A program made the translations under genes and the position numbers. From CAZJKO01 sp964546995 (lineage in GTDB: Bacteria > Bacillota_I > Bacilli_A > RF39 > UBA660): a stretch of 55,546 nucleotides of DNA. Every line of letters begins with the position of its first letter. The first letter of the stretch is position 1. Of the stretch, positions 42,747-52,907 are shown in pieces. The notes beneath the pieces were generated by a model. The model made no database searches and was not told where the DNA came from. It saw nothing but the letters and a program-made list of their open reading frames with translations. The stretch is taken from contig CAZJKO010000003.1 in assembly GCA_964546995.1 (NCBI GenBank), positions 1-55,546 of the forward strand, read 5' to 3'.

Positions 42747-43472
42747 ATGGAACGTCTACAAAAGGTGATTGCGCATGCTGGAATTGCTTCGAGAAGAAAA
42801 GCGGAAGAAATGATTCAAGCAGGGCGTGTTAAAGTCGATTCTAAAGTTATTTTAGAATTAGGGTATCAAGTTGGACCAAAGCAAGAGATTCGTGTCGATG
42901 ACGTGATTTTGGAAAGAGAGGAGAACGTTTATTTTCTTCTTAATAAACCAAGGGGGGTAGTCACGACAACACAAGATGATAAGAACCGTAAGACCGTGGT
43001 CGATTTCATCGATACAGATAAACGAATTTATCCTGTAGGAAGACTCGATTACGATACCACAGGAGCCATTCTTTTAACCAACGATGGAGAACTTGCCAAT
43101 TATTTGATGCATCCATCTCACCATATCGAAAAAGTATATGTTGCCAAAGTCAAAGGAATTGTCAAGGGCGATACGATCAACCTTTTAAAACGAGGTGTCC
43201 TTATCGATGGAGTGAAAACGGCTAAAGCTCGCGTTAAATTACGACGTGTCGATTTGGTGAAAGAAACATCGATGGTCGAACTTACGATTCATGAAGGAAG
43301 AAATCATCAAGTAAAGAACATGTTTCAAGCAGTGGGTTTTGATGTATTAAAGTTAAAACGAATTCGAATTGGCTTTCTCGATTTGACAGGCTTAAAATCG
43401 GGAGAATACCGTCCCCTTACGAAAAAAGAAGTCGCTACGTTTTATGCGATGATGAAAGAAGGAAAGTCGTGA
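42747..43472 (+). CDS. rluB: RluB-type 23S rRNA pseudouridine synthase
   Basis: About 241 residues from ATG 42747 (GAGGTG six bases upstream). S4 domain at the N-terminus (RLQKVIAHAGIASRRKAEEMI), then the synthase domain with catalytic Asp in VGRLDYDTTG and EGRNHQVKNMF. RluB/RsuA-type enzymes modify helix 89 region of 23S or 16S rRNA. Overlaps lspA by a base or so; lspA and rluD follow, a common order in Bacilli is lspA-rluD. Confidence 0.9.
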   Translation: MERLQKVIAHAGIASRRKAEEMIQAGRVKVDSKVILELGYQVGPKQEIRVDDVILEREENVYFLLNKPRGVVTTTQDDKNRKTVVDFIDTDKRIYPVGRLDYDTTGAILLTNDGELANYLMHPSHHIEKVYVAKVKGIVKGDTINLLKRGVLIDGVKTAKARVKLRRVDLVKETSMVELTIHEGRNHQVKNMFQAVGFDVLKLKRIRIGFLDLTGLKSGEYRPLTKKEVATFYAMMKEGKS

Positions 43473-43960
43473 TGAAGACGAAAGATCGCATTTATTTCTT
43501 TTCCTTTTTACTCTTGGTGATCGATCAGTTCAGCAAATATTTGGTTGTCCATTCTTTCTCATTTAATCAACCGTATCCTTTGATTCCCTCTTTTTTTGAT
43601 ATTCGTTATGTTCAAAATGAAGGTGGAGCATGGGGAATTTTTGCGAATGCTACATGGGTTATTACGATTGTCAGTTTCGTTTTTCTCTTTTTTTTAAACC
43701 AGTATTTATCTCGTAAGGAAACGTTTTCGAAGCTTGCTCCTTTTTCTTATGCTCTATTGATGGGGGGCATTTTAGGTAATTTTATTGATCGAGTTCTCTA
43801 TCAGTATGTGATCGATTTTTTTAGTTTCCATTTTTTTGGTTACTCGTTTCCGGTGTTTAACTTTGCGGATATTTTTATTGTCGTTGGTATGTTTTTACTT
43901 ATGATTGATTTATTGAAGGAGGAATATGATGAATATTGTCGCCACAAAAAACGATGTTAG
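43472..43960 (+). CDS. lspA: lipoprotein signal peptidase (signal peptidase II)
   Basis: About 162 residues with four membrane helices. The two catalytic Asp are in GGILGNFIDR and FNFADIFIVVG, and the N-terminal VIDQFSKY and YVQNEGGAWG motifs are intact. It processes the lipoproteins seen elsewhere in the window. The 3' end overlaps rluD by 32 nt. Confidence 0.95.
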   Translation: MKTKDRIYFFSFLLLVIDQFSKYLVVHSFSFNQPYPLIPSFFDIRYVQNEGGAWGIFANATWVITIVSFVFLFFLNQYLSRKETFSKLAPFSYALLMGGILGNFIDRVLYQYVIDFFSFHFFGYSFPVFNFADIFIVVGMFLLMIDLLKEEYDEYCRHKKRC

Positions 43961-44819
43961 ATTAGATCAGTATTTAGCTTCGGAACTTGAAATTAGTCGA
44001 AGTAAAATTCAGAAATTGATTAAAGAGGGAAAGGTGCTTGTCCATTCGAAGGTTGCTTCTTCTAATTATCTAGTAAAAGAAGGAGATAACATCGAGATCG
44101 ATGATGTTCTATCCTTCGATATTACGGTGGAAAAAGAGAATATTCCTTTAGATATTGTTTATGAAGACGACGATTTGATTGTTGTCAATAAACCTAGTGG
44201 AATGGTTGTTCATCCTGCTCCTTCTCATTATTCTATGACGCTTGTCAATGCTCTTTTATACCATTTTGATCTTGCTAAAGGGTCTAGTTCTTTTCGTCCT
44301 GGAATTGTCCATCGTATCGATAAAGATACCAGTGGACTTTTGATTGTCGCAAAGAGCGAAAGGGCATTTGAAAAGTTGTCTCAAATGATTGCCAAAAAAG
44401 AAGTAAAACGAATTTATGTTGCTTTGGTGGAAGGGGTCATACCTCACGATACAGGAACAATCGATGCTCCCATTGGAAGAGATACCGTCAATCGTCAAAG
44501 AATGATGGTGACCGATGTCCATAGTAAGCTTGCGATTACCCATTTTAGAGTGTTAAAACGTTTTTCTCACCATACGTTAATTGAATGTCAATTAGAGACG
44601 GGAAGAACGCATCAAATTCGTGTTCATATGAGTTATATTGGTTATCCTATTGTCAATGACCCTGTTTATGGTAAACATAAAAAAACGAGTGAATTTGGAC
44701 AATTATTACATGCAAAAAAATTGATCTTTTCTCATCCCATTACAGGAGAAGAGATGACTTTTGAAGTCGATGTTCCTCAAGAGTTTTCAAAGATGGTGGA
44801 AGAATTAACTCGCATTTAA
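43929..44819 (+). CDS. rluD: RluD-type 23S rRNA pseudouridine synthase
   Basis: About 296 residues from ATG 43929 (AGGAGG six bases upstream; a preceding ATG at 43926 is too close). S4 domain (RLDQYLASELEISRSKIQKL), then the catalytic motif HRIDKDTSGLLIVAK and the final ETGRTHQIRVHM. Modifies 23S rRNA helix 69 in known bacteria. Overlaps the end of the converging tspO gene by 15 nt. Confidence 0.93.
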   Translation: MNIVATKNDVRLDQYLASELEISRSKIQKLIKEGKVLVHSKVASSNYLVKEGDNIEIDDVLSFDITVEKENIPLDIVYEDDDLIVVNKPSGMVVHPAPSHYSMTLVNALLYHFDLAKGSSSFRPGIVHRIDKDTSGLLIVAKSERAFEKLSQMIAKKEVKRIYVALVEGVIPHDTGTIDAPIGRDTVNRQRMMVTDVHSKLAITHFRVLKRFSHHTLIECQLETGRTHQIRVHMSYIGYPIVNDPVYGKHKKTSEFGQLLHAKKLIFSHPITGEEMTFEVDVPQEFSKMVEELTRI

Positions 44820-45263
44820 TACGTAGATACTAAGAGATAAAGCTGTTGCAAATAATCCCCACAAGAGATAGAGATTTAAGAATTTGTTGCTTTTCTCTTT
44901 TAATTTTGTCGTCTGTTCGTAGAGAAAAAGACTTGTGATAAAAGTACCCATCGTCGATACAAATCCTAAGAATGTGTTTTCGAGATAAAAAAACACAAAA
45001 GGGAAAGATTGGTTGAACAAATAATTGATTAGTAAGATACGGTAATAAGATTTAGGTGGCTCTTTTATGCCATATTCATTTATAATTTGGTAAGAACTAA
45101 TGGCAATTAAAAAATAGATAATCGGCCAAATGATTCCAAAAATATAAGCAGGAGGAGCAAAGATAGGAAGAACTAATTCGTTATAAAATTGTGCATTTTG
45201 GACAAAGATACTCGATAGAAACCAAGGAAGTAATAGGGATAGAAATAAAAGAATTTTTTTCAC
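44805..45263 (-). CDS. TspO/MBR-family membrane protein
   Basis: 152 residues from GTG (AAGAGGTGA upstream). Five membrane helices; the conserved PIFAPPAYIFGIIWPIIYFL and the last helix NLYLLWGLFATALSL match TspO/MBR. TspO binds porphyrins and related ligands. The order of Trp and Pro in the second helix is typical, and the family length (about 155) fits. Reverse strand, convergent with rluD. Confidence 0.88.
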   Translation of the reverse strand: MKKILLFLSLLLPWFLSSIFVQNAQFYNELVLPIFAPPAYIFGIIWPIIYFLIAISSYQIINEYGIKEPPKSYYRILLINYLFNQSFPFVFFYLENTFLGFVSTMGTFITSLFLYEQTTKLKEKSNKFLNLYLLWGLFATALSLSIYVLNAS

Positions 45264-45336
45264 GGAACGTTCACCTCTTTCTTTATTCTATGAAATAGGG
45301 TATAATAATATTATTCTTATAAAGGAGAAAATAAAT

Positions 45337-46491
45337 ATGTTAGAGCAAGAAGCGAAACAGTTAAATGATAGAGAATTTATTGTAATGAAATTGCTTCATT
45401 ACTTTATTACCGAGAAAAATTATAATCCGATTATTTTACAGGGTGTTGAAAATGAAATTTGGCTTGAGAATTTGACGAGTGATTATCAAATTGTTCGGAT
45501 TGTATCGAATTATATTCACAATGATGAACAGATGAATTTCGATCTTTTTAAGACGAAGCGTATCGTTCGTAAAATTAAAGCTAAGACATTTTCATTTCAT
45601 ATGAATACTCTTAGTATTTATACCGATTTAGGAGATAGTGCTTCCTTAATCGAAGCAAAGGATATTACGTCTATTAAAGCGATGAGCGAAGAGGAACTTT
45701 TGGCATCTAAACCGTTGCTTGAAACTTTTTCTGATATCAAAAACAAATTATCCTTTAGTGAAGAGGGAATTCAATTGTTCCTTAAAATAACGAATGATAT
45801 TAATGAAAAAAATAAGAAGGATGCGTCACAAGTCGAAGATGTATTTGCACCAAAGAAGCCAGTTGTGACCTACGTTCTTATTCTTATCAATATGCTTTTG
45901 TTTTTTGGACCAAAACTATTTGGTTGTTACGATGAAGTGATCGATCTTTTTTGTACACATGGTCCATCGATTCGCATTTTATCCGAATACTATCGGCTTC
46001 TTACAGGAGCGTTTCTTCATGGATCGCTTATGCATTTGTTGTTAAATTGCTATTCTCTTTTTGTCATTGGCAGTCAAGTTGAGAGCTTTTTAGGAAAGGG
46101 AAAGATGCTTGTTATCTATTTATTTAGTGCTCTTTGTGGAAGTCTTTTGTCGATTACCTTTAGTGGACGTTATGCTAGTGTTGGTGCTAGTGGGGCACTT
46201 TTTGGTTTAATGGGAGCCATTCTTTATTTTGGATATCATTATCGAGTTTATTTAGGAAATGTGATGAAGAGTCAAATTATTCCTTTGATTCTCATTAATT
46301 TGGGGTATGGGTTCTTGGTATCCGGAATCGATAATGCTGCCCATATTGGAGGATTAATCGGTGGATGTTTGATGACGATTGCCTTAGGAATCAAATATAA
46401 AAGTACTAAGTTCGAACAGGTAAATGGTATCATCGTCACTGTTTTATTTACGGCATTTCTTCTCTACATGGGACTTGTTTATGCAAGATGA
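45337..46491 (+). CDS. rhomboid-family intramembrane serine protease
   Basis: 384 residues. A cytoplasmic N-terminal domain of about 170 residues precedes six or seven membrane helices, as in the YqgP-type rhomboids of Bacilli. Catalytic Ser in GASGALFG (about residue 285) and His in AAHIGGLIGG (about residue 336); conserved HGSLMHLLLNCYSL is present. Cuts membrane proteins within the bilayer. Confidence 0.92.
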   Translation: MLEQEAKQLNDREFIVMKLLHYFITEKNYNPIILQGVENEIWLENLTSDYQIVRIVSNYIHNDEQMNFDLFKTKRIVRKIKAKTFSFHMNTLSIYTDLGDSASLIEAKDITSIKAMSEEELLASKPLLETFSDIKNKLSFSEEGIQLFLKITNDINEKNKKDASQVEDVFAPKKPVVTYVLILINMLLFFGPKLFGCYDEVIDLFCTHGPSIRILSEYYRLLTGAFLHGSLMHLLLNCYSLFVIGSQVESFLGKGKMLVIYLFSALCGSLLSITFSGRYASVGASGALFGLMGAILYFGYHYRVYLGNVMKSQIIPLILINLGYGFLVSGIDNAAHIGGLIGGCLMTIALGIKYKSTKFEQVNGIIVTVLFTAFLLYMGLVYAR

Positions 46492-46500
46492 TTTTTTTTA

Positions 46501-46528
46501 GAACACTTTTTGTCTGTGTTCTTTTTTT
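46501..46528 (+). terminator. terminator after the rhomboid gene
   Basis: GAACAC (46501-46506) with GTGTTC (46516-46521), 9-nt loop, then seven T. Confidence 0.85.
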
Positions 46529-46545
46529 GGGTATTTGTAATTCGT

Positions 46546-46575
46546 TTGCATTATTTTGGATGGCTATGCTATAAT
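46546..46575 (+). promoter_or_regulatory. promoter of lepB
   Basis: TTGCAT (46546-46551), 18-bp spacer, TATAAT (46570-46575) with TG in the extended position. Confidence 0.75.
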
Positions 46576-46621
46576 AAGTGAAAACAAGAGGTAATCATTT
46601 TGGTGTGAAGGAGATTCGTTT

Positions 46622-47164
46622 ATGTTTGATTTTAGAGAAATTAGTGAATTTTTAAGAGATGCATCTAAGTATATTATTGCTGTAGTTGTACTGATTGTGG
46701 TGTTAACTTTTGTTGTTGCCTTTCAAACAGTAGCGGGTAATTCGATGAATCCTACTTTGAAAGAAGGGGAAATTTTATTGTTGAACAAGTTTTCTCACCA
46801 ATATAACCGAAATGAAATTGTAACCGTTATTGTCAATGGTAAGAGTTATGTGAAGCGGATTGTTGGGTTACCAGGTGAAAAAGTTGAATATATGAAGGAT
46901 GTTTTATATATTGATGGAAAAGGATATAAAGAACCTTTTTTAGCGAGTCATATTAAGACACATAACTTTTTATTCGAAGATATTTGTTCTTTAGAAGATT
47001 GTCCTGATGGAGTGATACCTGATGATATGTATTTCGTATTAGGAGATAATAGAGGTGAGTCAGAAGATAGTCGTAATAAAGAATTTGGACTTGTTCCGAA
47101 ATCTCAAATTAAAGGGAAAGTGTTCTTTCGAATTTGGCCAATTAATGCTTTTGGTGGAATTTAA
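46622..47164 (+). CDS. lepB: type I signal peptidase
   Basis: 180 residues. One membrane helix (about 17-37), catalytic Ser in GNSMNPTL (about residue 41), catalytic Lys in YVKRIVGLPGE (about residue 78), and the box GDNRGESEDSR. Typical Gram-positive SipS-type length. It lies directly before the giant secreted protein but has its own promoter and terminator. It is not the archaeal-type SipW expected for TasA-like cargo. Confidence 0.92.
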   Translation: MFDFREISEFLRDASKYIIAVVVLIVVLTFVVAFQTVAGNSMNPTLKEGEILLLNKFSHQYNRNEIVTVIVNGKSYVKRIVGLPGEKVEYMKDVLYIDGKGYKEPFLASHIKTHNFLFEDICSLEDCPDGVIPDDMYFVLGDNRGESEDSRNKEFGLVPKSQIKGKVFFRIWPINAFGGI

Positions 47165-47172
47165 CTATTTCG

Positions 47173-47196
47173 TTGCTAATTTATAGCAATTTTTTT
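47173..47196 (+). terminator. terminator of lepB
   Basis: TTGCTA (47173-47178) with TAGCAA (47184-47189), 5-nt loop, then seven T. Confidence 0.85.
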
Positions 47197-47275
47197 ATTT
47201 TTAGGCGTTTTTTGATTACTATTTGTGCTTTTTATGGGGTGAAAAGCGATAATTTGTTGTATTTTGTCGTAATTG

Positions 47276-47284
47276 TGATATAAT
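47276..47284 (+). promoter_or_regulatory. extended -10 before the giant repeat protein
   Basis: TGATATAAT (47276-47284), possible -35 TTGTAT (47257-47262, 16-bp spacer). The leader is about 70 nt. Confidence 0.65.
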
Positions 47285-47357
47285 GTAATCGACTCAAAAA
47301 ACTTTATTTTATGCACTTTTTTGAAATTTTTGAGTAAATATTAATGGGAGGTAAAAT

Positions 47358-50300
47358 ATGCTAAACAAAAAAAGAATAGCGATCTTTGTCGGATTTTTAT
47401 GTTGCTTATTCTTTATGACAACATTTGCTGGTGGAACGACACAGAATACAGCTATTGCTACACGTCAAGTAACGTTCATCGATGGTTACAATAATAGTAC
47501 TGTAGCAGAGCAAACGATCGAAGTTGGTACAGATGCAGAAGTTCCAGATGATCCAAAGCATGATAATTTTGTTTTTGCTGGTTGGTATCTTTATGATGAT
47601 CAAGATGTTAGAGTAACAGATTTTACAAATATTTTAGAGAATTTAACTGTCATTGCAAAATATGCTGGAGATTTAAATGGAAATGGTATTGCAGATGACA
47701 ACGAAACGCGTTATACCGTTACGTTTGTCGATTCTTTTGATAACCGTGTTTTAGGAACCGATACTGTATTACCTGGAATGAGTGCAACAGCGCCAGTTGT
47801 ACCAGCACACGATGGTAGAACATTTGTCGGTTGGAATGTAGATTATACGAATGTTAATGGTAATATTACAACTAACACAGTATACAATTTGAATCAAAAT
47901 GTTCAAGATGAAACGGTTTTCCACAATGTAACTTTTATCGATTCTGAAACGGATGAAGTAATAGCTGTTGTGAGAGTTGCAGATGGTTTGACCGCACAAG
48001 CACCAGTGCCAGCTGTTCATGCCAACAGAGTGTTCGATTATTGGGATGGTAATTATAACAATGTTACAAGTGATCGCACGATTACGGCTGTATACACAGA
48101 TGATTTAAATAATGATGGTATTAAAGATTATTTAGAACAACACTATACAGTAGAATTTATTATTAATGGTCAACATGGTCAATTTGCAAACGATGCTATC
48201 CTAACATATGAAAATATTGTAGCAGGATTAACGTTTGATCAAATTGGAATTGTATTACCAAGTACAGTGTTAGAAAATGAACATTACGAAGCTTTATGGA
48301 GTGAAGTAAGAAATGGAACACTTGTACCTTGGGATACAACGAATATTGGTGCAACTGTTGTAAATGGTAATTTGGTTTATGCTGTAAGCTTTGTACCTGA
48401 TGTGGACGATAATTCAGATGGTATAGCAGATGCTGATCAAGCTAAATCAAAATTAACTATTTCTTATGTTAGTATCAATGAAGAAACACAAACTGAATAT
48501 GTGATTGAACAAATAGAGGTAGAGAATGTACTAGAAAAGATAGAATACTCTATTCCTGTAAAGACATTCGATCACTATACAGAAAAAGCAGGAAATCCTA
48601 CTAGTATTGTTATGCCAAATCATGATATGGAAGTAAAGATTTATTATCATGTAAAAGGCGACGATAACGATAAAAATGGAAGAGATGATTCTGAAGAGTA
48701 CTTCGACTTAAACGTTCAATACATTAGTAGAGGTACATCTGGTGAACATTTACTAGATACTTTAACAAAGACAAACGTGAAAACAGGAACTGTAGTTAAT
48801 ATTGCAAAAGATTTCCCTGGATACTTAGTTGATGCTGATCAACCTAGTGAAGTAACGATTACGAATAAAGATGAAACTGTCGTTATTTACTATCATGTCG
48901 ATGGTGACGATAAAGATAACAATGGGCGAAATGACTCTGAAGAATACTTCGATTTAACTGTTCGATACGTTAGTAAAGGAACAGATGGAGAATACTTACT
49001 TGGAAGTTTTGCTCAAACAGATGTNNNNNNNNNNNNNNNNNNNNNNNNNNNNNNNNNNNNNNNNNNNNNNNNNNNNNNNNNNNNNNNNNNNNNNNNNNNN
49101 NNNNNNNNNNNNNNNNNNNNNNNNTTAGTAAAGGAACAGATGGAGAATACTTACTTGGAAGTTTTGCTCAAACAGATGTTAAAACAGGAACGACTGTAAG
49201 TATTGCTAAAGATTTCCCTGGATATCTTGTTAACGATGGTCAACCTAGTGAAGTAACCATTACTGATAAAGATGAAACTGTTGTTGTTTACTACCATGTC
49301 GATGGTGACGATAAAGATAACAATGGGCGAAATGATGCTGAAGAGTACTTCGATTTAACTGTTCAATATATTAGTAAAGGAACAGATGGAGAATACTTAC
49401 TTGGAAGTTTTGCTCAAACAGATGTTAAAACAGGAACAACTGTTAGTATCGCCAAAGATTTTCCTGGATATCTTGTCAATGATGGTCAACTTAGTGAAGT
49501 AACTATTACTGATAAAGATGAAAGTATCATTGTTTACTATCATGTCGATGGTGACGATAAAGATAACAATGGGCGAAATGATTCTGAAGAGTACTTCGAT
49601 TTAACTGTTCAATATATTAGTAAGGGAACGAACGGAGAATATATTCTTGGAAGTTTTGCTCAAACAGATGTCAAAACAGGAACGACTGTAAGTATCGCTA
49701 AAGATTTCCCTGGATACTTAGTCGATGAAGGTCAACTTAGTGAAGTAACCATTACAAATAAAGATGAAAGTATCGTTGTTTACTATCATGTCGATGGGGA
49801 TGACTCTGATAACAATGGACGAAATGATGCTGAAGAGTACTTTCAATTGACAATTCATTATGTTAGTCAAGGTACCAATGGAAGTTACGATTTAGGAACT
49901 GTTGTTGAACCTAAAGTAAAGATGGGAACAAACTACAGTTTAGTAAAAGACTTCGATGGATATCAAATTAACGATGATCAAGATGAATTCTTTACTATGC
50001 CAAATCATGATGCTGAAACTACTGTTTATTATCATGTAGATGGGGATGACTCTGATAACAATGGTAGAAATGATGATGAAGAGTACTTTGATTTAATGGT
50101 ACGTTATATTAGTGAAGGAACAAATGGAGAGTACTTGCTTGGAAGTTTTGTTCAAACTAATGTAAAAACAGGAACAACTGTTAGTATTGCTAAGGATTTC
50201 CCTGGATATCTTGTCAATGATGGTCAACTTAGTGAAGTAACTATTACTGATAAAGATGAAAGTATCGTTGTTTACTATCATGTTGATGGTGACGATAAAG

Positions 50301-51961
50301 ATAACAATGGGCGAAATGACGCTGAAGAGTACTTCGACTTAAACGTTCAATATATCAGTAAGGGAACGAACGGAGAATATATTCTTGAAAGTTTTGCTCA
50401 AACTGATGTCAAAACAGGAACGACTGTAAGTATTGCTAAGGATTTCCCTGGATACTTAGTTGATGAAGGTCAACTTAGTGAAGTAACGATTACAGATAAA
50501 GATGAAAATATTACTGTTTACTATCATGTCGATGGGGATGACTCTGATAACAATGGACGAAATGATGCTGAAGAGTACTTTCAATTGACAATTCATTATG
50601 TTAGTCAAGGTACCAATGGAAGTTACGATTTAGGAACTGTTGTTGAACCTAAAGTAAAGATGGGAACAAACTACAGTTTAGTAAAAGACTTCGATGGATA
50701 TCAAATTAACGATGATCAAGATGAATTCTTTACTATGCCAAATCATGATGCTGAAACTACTGTTTACTATCATGTAGATGGGGATGACTCTGATAACAAT
50801 GGACGAAATGATGCTGAAGAGTACTTTGCGTTGACGATTCATTATGTTAGTCAAGGTACAAATGGAAGTTACGATTTAGGAACTGTCGTTGAACCTAAAG
50901 TAAAGATGGGAACAAACTACAATTTAGTAAAAGACTTCGATGGATATCGAATCAATGATGAACAAAATGAGTTCTTTACTATGCCAAATCATGATGCTGA
51001 AACTACTGTTTATTACCATGTCGATGGAAACGATGAAAATGGTAGTGGAAGACGTGATGATGAAGAAATGGTTTCTGTTACTGTAAGATATCTCAATGCT
51101 TATGGAAAAGAGATTGAAGCAAATACTCAGTTAAGTGTTTTAGCAGGTACAACACCTACTATCAATGCAAAAGATATTGTAAATTATACACCAGTACAAA
51201 GTAGCGTTTCACCTTTGATACCGTTTGGTGAAACTTATACAGTTGATATGGAATACACTGCTAACATTACTGGTATTGTCGTAAAAGAAGAAGAAGGAAA
51301 ATCATTACAATTCTCTGTTGGTGCAGATGAAAGTGAACTTAGAAGTCGAATTCATGTTTATTTACAAGATGCCGATGGCGTTCTAAGAGAGGAAGTAACA
51401 GATTATACTACTGACTTTGATTCTTATAAAAGTACTAGTAGAGAACATCAATTGAGAATTGATTACAATTATAATGGAACACACTTTAGTGATACAAGTT
51501 TAGTTTATATTCTTGTAGCAGGAGAAGTTAGTGAAAATGGATTCGATTTAACTTATACAGAAGGTGCTCGTACTTATAAAGTGAATCGTTATGGTACAGG
51601 TACGATTATCGGAGGTACAAAAGATAGTGATCCAGTTGATTACGAATTCTTGGAACTTACTAAAAATTATTTTGGAAATGTAGAAATGGTTAGTGCTACT
51701 GCTCATTATGAAGGAAATAAAGAAGCAAAGCTTGAAATTTCTAATCGTGTACGTTATTACATGTATGGTGTATTCACTGGAAATTACTATAATTCTGTAT
51801 TTATTGTAAAAAGAAGCGATAATAAAGATATTGTAAAAGATGGTGAATCTAAGTTAGAAACTATCGAACTTACTTATCGTAAAGATGGTTCTTTATACAT
51901 TATGAGTTTTAGATATGAAAACAATGCGTTTCACGTTGAATCAACACAAAAAGTAGATTAA
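47358..51961 (+). CDS. giant secreted repeat protein (Flg_new/InlB-type and MucBP-like repeats), interrupted by assembly gap
   Basis: Signal peptide at the N-terminus. Then about three Listeria-Bacteroides-type repeats (RQVTFIDGYNNST, YTVTFVDSFDNRV, NVTFIDSETDEV), then a long run of MucBP-like 82-residue units (YFDLTVRYVSKGT to VYYHVDGDD), each linked by a Ca-binding-like loop DGDDKDNNGRNDAEEY. A unique C-terminal domain of about 290 residues follows, with no LPxTG-type sorting signal or membrane helix. The 100-N gap (49025-49124) changes frame; the frame after it (from 49125) rejoins the repeats, so the two parts are one gene. Probable adhesin or biofilm protein. Confidence 0.82.
48726..51094. 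repeat. exact 246-bp tandem repeat array
   Basis: Unit starts fall at 48726, 48972, (gap), 49127, 49373, 49619, 49865, 50111, 50357, 50603 and 50849, all exactly 246 bp apart on each side of the gap. Two unit subtypes alternate: a GYLV type and a GYQI/GYRI type with MPNHDAETT. Neighbouring copies are nearly identical, which explains the assembly break. Confidence 0.95.
49025..49124. other. assembly gap of 100 N
   Basis: A round-number placeholder inside the repeats. To keep the reading frame and 246-bp spacing the missing length should be 191 + 246n, not 100. Confidence 0.9.
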
Positions 51962-51976
51962 TTTCTACTTTTTTGT
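51951..51976 (+). terminator. terminator of the repeat protein gene
   Basis: AAAAGTAGA with TCTACTTTT, 6-nt loop, followed by T's; the stem spans the stop codon. Confidence 0.8.
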
Positions 51977-51993
51977 TTTTTGATAGAAAAGTA

Positions 51994-52002
51994 TGATATA
52001 AT
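51994..52002 (+). promoter_or_regulatory. extended -10 of the PH-like gene
   Basis: TGATATAAT (51994-52002) with weak -35 TTGTTT (51973-51978, 18-bp spacer). Confidence 0.6.
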
Positions 52003-52018
52003 GAGGTTGGTGATGCAT

Positions 52019-52474
52019 ATGGCTTATATTCGTTATAAAGAGGTAACGAAGCACTTTAATTTTTCGAAAGTGATGATGGAAGAAGATTTACCTGACTATA
52101 TTCGACATTACATTAAAGAAGATGAAAACATATTAGTTGCGTATAAAACGAGTCGTGATCATGGCGTTTTTACGGATAAGAAGGTAGTATTGTTCGATAA
52201 TGTTAGCAAGTTAGGCATGTCAAAACAAATTCATACGATTCCTTATCAGTCTATTTCTGTTTTGGATGTTGTATTTGGTTCTCGTAGTGCAGAATTGAAA
52301 TTTTGTTTAGATTGTGCTTTTCCTGTCAATTTGAAATTTGTCAATATGTCGGCAGAGGATAAAGTGCGACTTCGTCTTTTATATACGTGTATTAACCGTA
52401 TTGTCAATGATCAAGAACCATTAAAAGAAGACGTTAGGCGTTTAAAAACGAATGATGTTAGTTTTAAAAAATAA
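52019..52474 (+). CDS. PH-like domain protein (copy 1)
   Basis: About 151 residues from ATG 52019, chosen by the ribosome site GAGGTTGG and by match with the paralogue's start (MAYIRYKEV against MAYIKFKEL). PH-like pattern: EDENILVAYKTSRDHGVFTDKKVVLFD, then HTIPYQSISVLDV. Soluble. Function unknown. Paralogue at 52908 and a small membrane protein in between suggest a local duplication. Confidence 0.7.
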   Translation: MAYIRYKEVTKHFNFSKVMMEEDLPDYIRHYIKEDENILVAYKTSRDHGVFTDKKVVLFDNVSKLGMSKQIHTIPYQSISVLDVVFGSRSAELKFCLDCAFPVNLKFVNMSAEDKVRLRLLYTCINRIVNDQEPLKEDVRRLKTNDVSFKK

Positions 52475-52489
52475 GTAGAGGTGTTTGTG

Positions 52490-52846
52490 ATGAAAAAAGA
52501 AAATGAAAATGAAAAACAAAAGGAAGTTAAAAAACAAGAAGTAGAACAAGAAGAAATGGATGAAGAATTTGTTGATAAAAAATCGAAAGTATCTAAAGTA
52601 ATCAATGTTGTTTTATGGGTTGTTTTGATTATGTGGATGGGAATTTGTGTCTTTGATTTTGTTAGAGTAAAAATGAATGATACACCAATCTTTTGTGTCA
52701 ATAAGACGACAAAGGATTATAGTGATGGTAGTGTCGATCGTTGTATTGGATTGGGATACAAAGTTTATCACTATAAAAGAGAAGCGATTAAAGCAGTTGA
52801 ATTCAAACCATTATGGGCAAAAGAGAGATTATCTGATTTGAAATAA
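52490..52846 (+). CDS. small single-pass membrane protein
   Basis: 118 residues from ATG 52490 (AGAGGTG upstream; the GTG at 52481 is within that site). A highly charged Lys/Glu N-terminus (about 1-30), one membrane helix (about 38-58), then a short outer part with two Cys (PIFCVNKTTKDYSDGS, RCIGLGYKVYHY). Family recurrent in gut Bacillota from memory; function unknown. Confidence 0.6.
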   Translation: MKKENENEKQKEVKKQEVEQEEMDEEFVDKKSKVSKVINVVLWVVLIMWMGICVFDFVRVKMNDTPIFCVNKTTKDYSDGSVDRCIGLGYKVYHYKREAIKAVEFKPLWAKERLSDLK

Positions 52847-52860
52847 TCTTTCTTTTTTTT
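52826..52860 (+). terminator. intrinsic terminator
   Basis: AGATTAT (52826-52832) with ATAATCT (52843-52849), 10-nt loop, then a T-rich run. The stem overlaps the stop codon. Confidence 0.75.
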
Positions 52861-52868
52861 AAGTGTTA

Positions 52869-52877
52869 TGATATATT
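52869..52877 (+). promoter_or_regulatory. extended -10 of the second PH-like gene
   Basis: TGATATATT (52869-52877), 31 nt before the ATG; no clear -35. Confidence 0.5.
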
Positions 52878-52907
52878 ATAAATGTTATTAGGATTAGGGG
52901 TGGTAAG

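Noticed and set aside
46622..47164. lepB as the SipW for the TasA-like protein
   Set aside because: It has the Ser-Lys dyad of ordinary type I peptidases; SipW-type enzymes have His in place of Lys.
49125..49199. Stop codon shortly after the N gap
   Set aside because: Arises because the 100-N placeholder shifts frame; the correct frame stays open to 51961.
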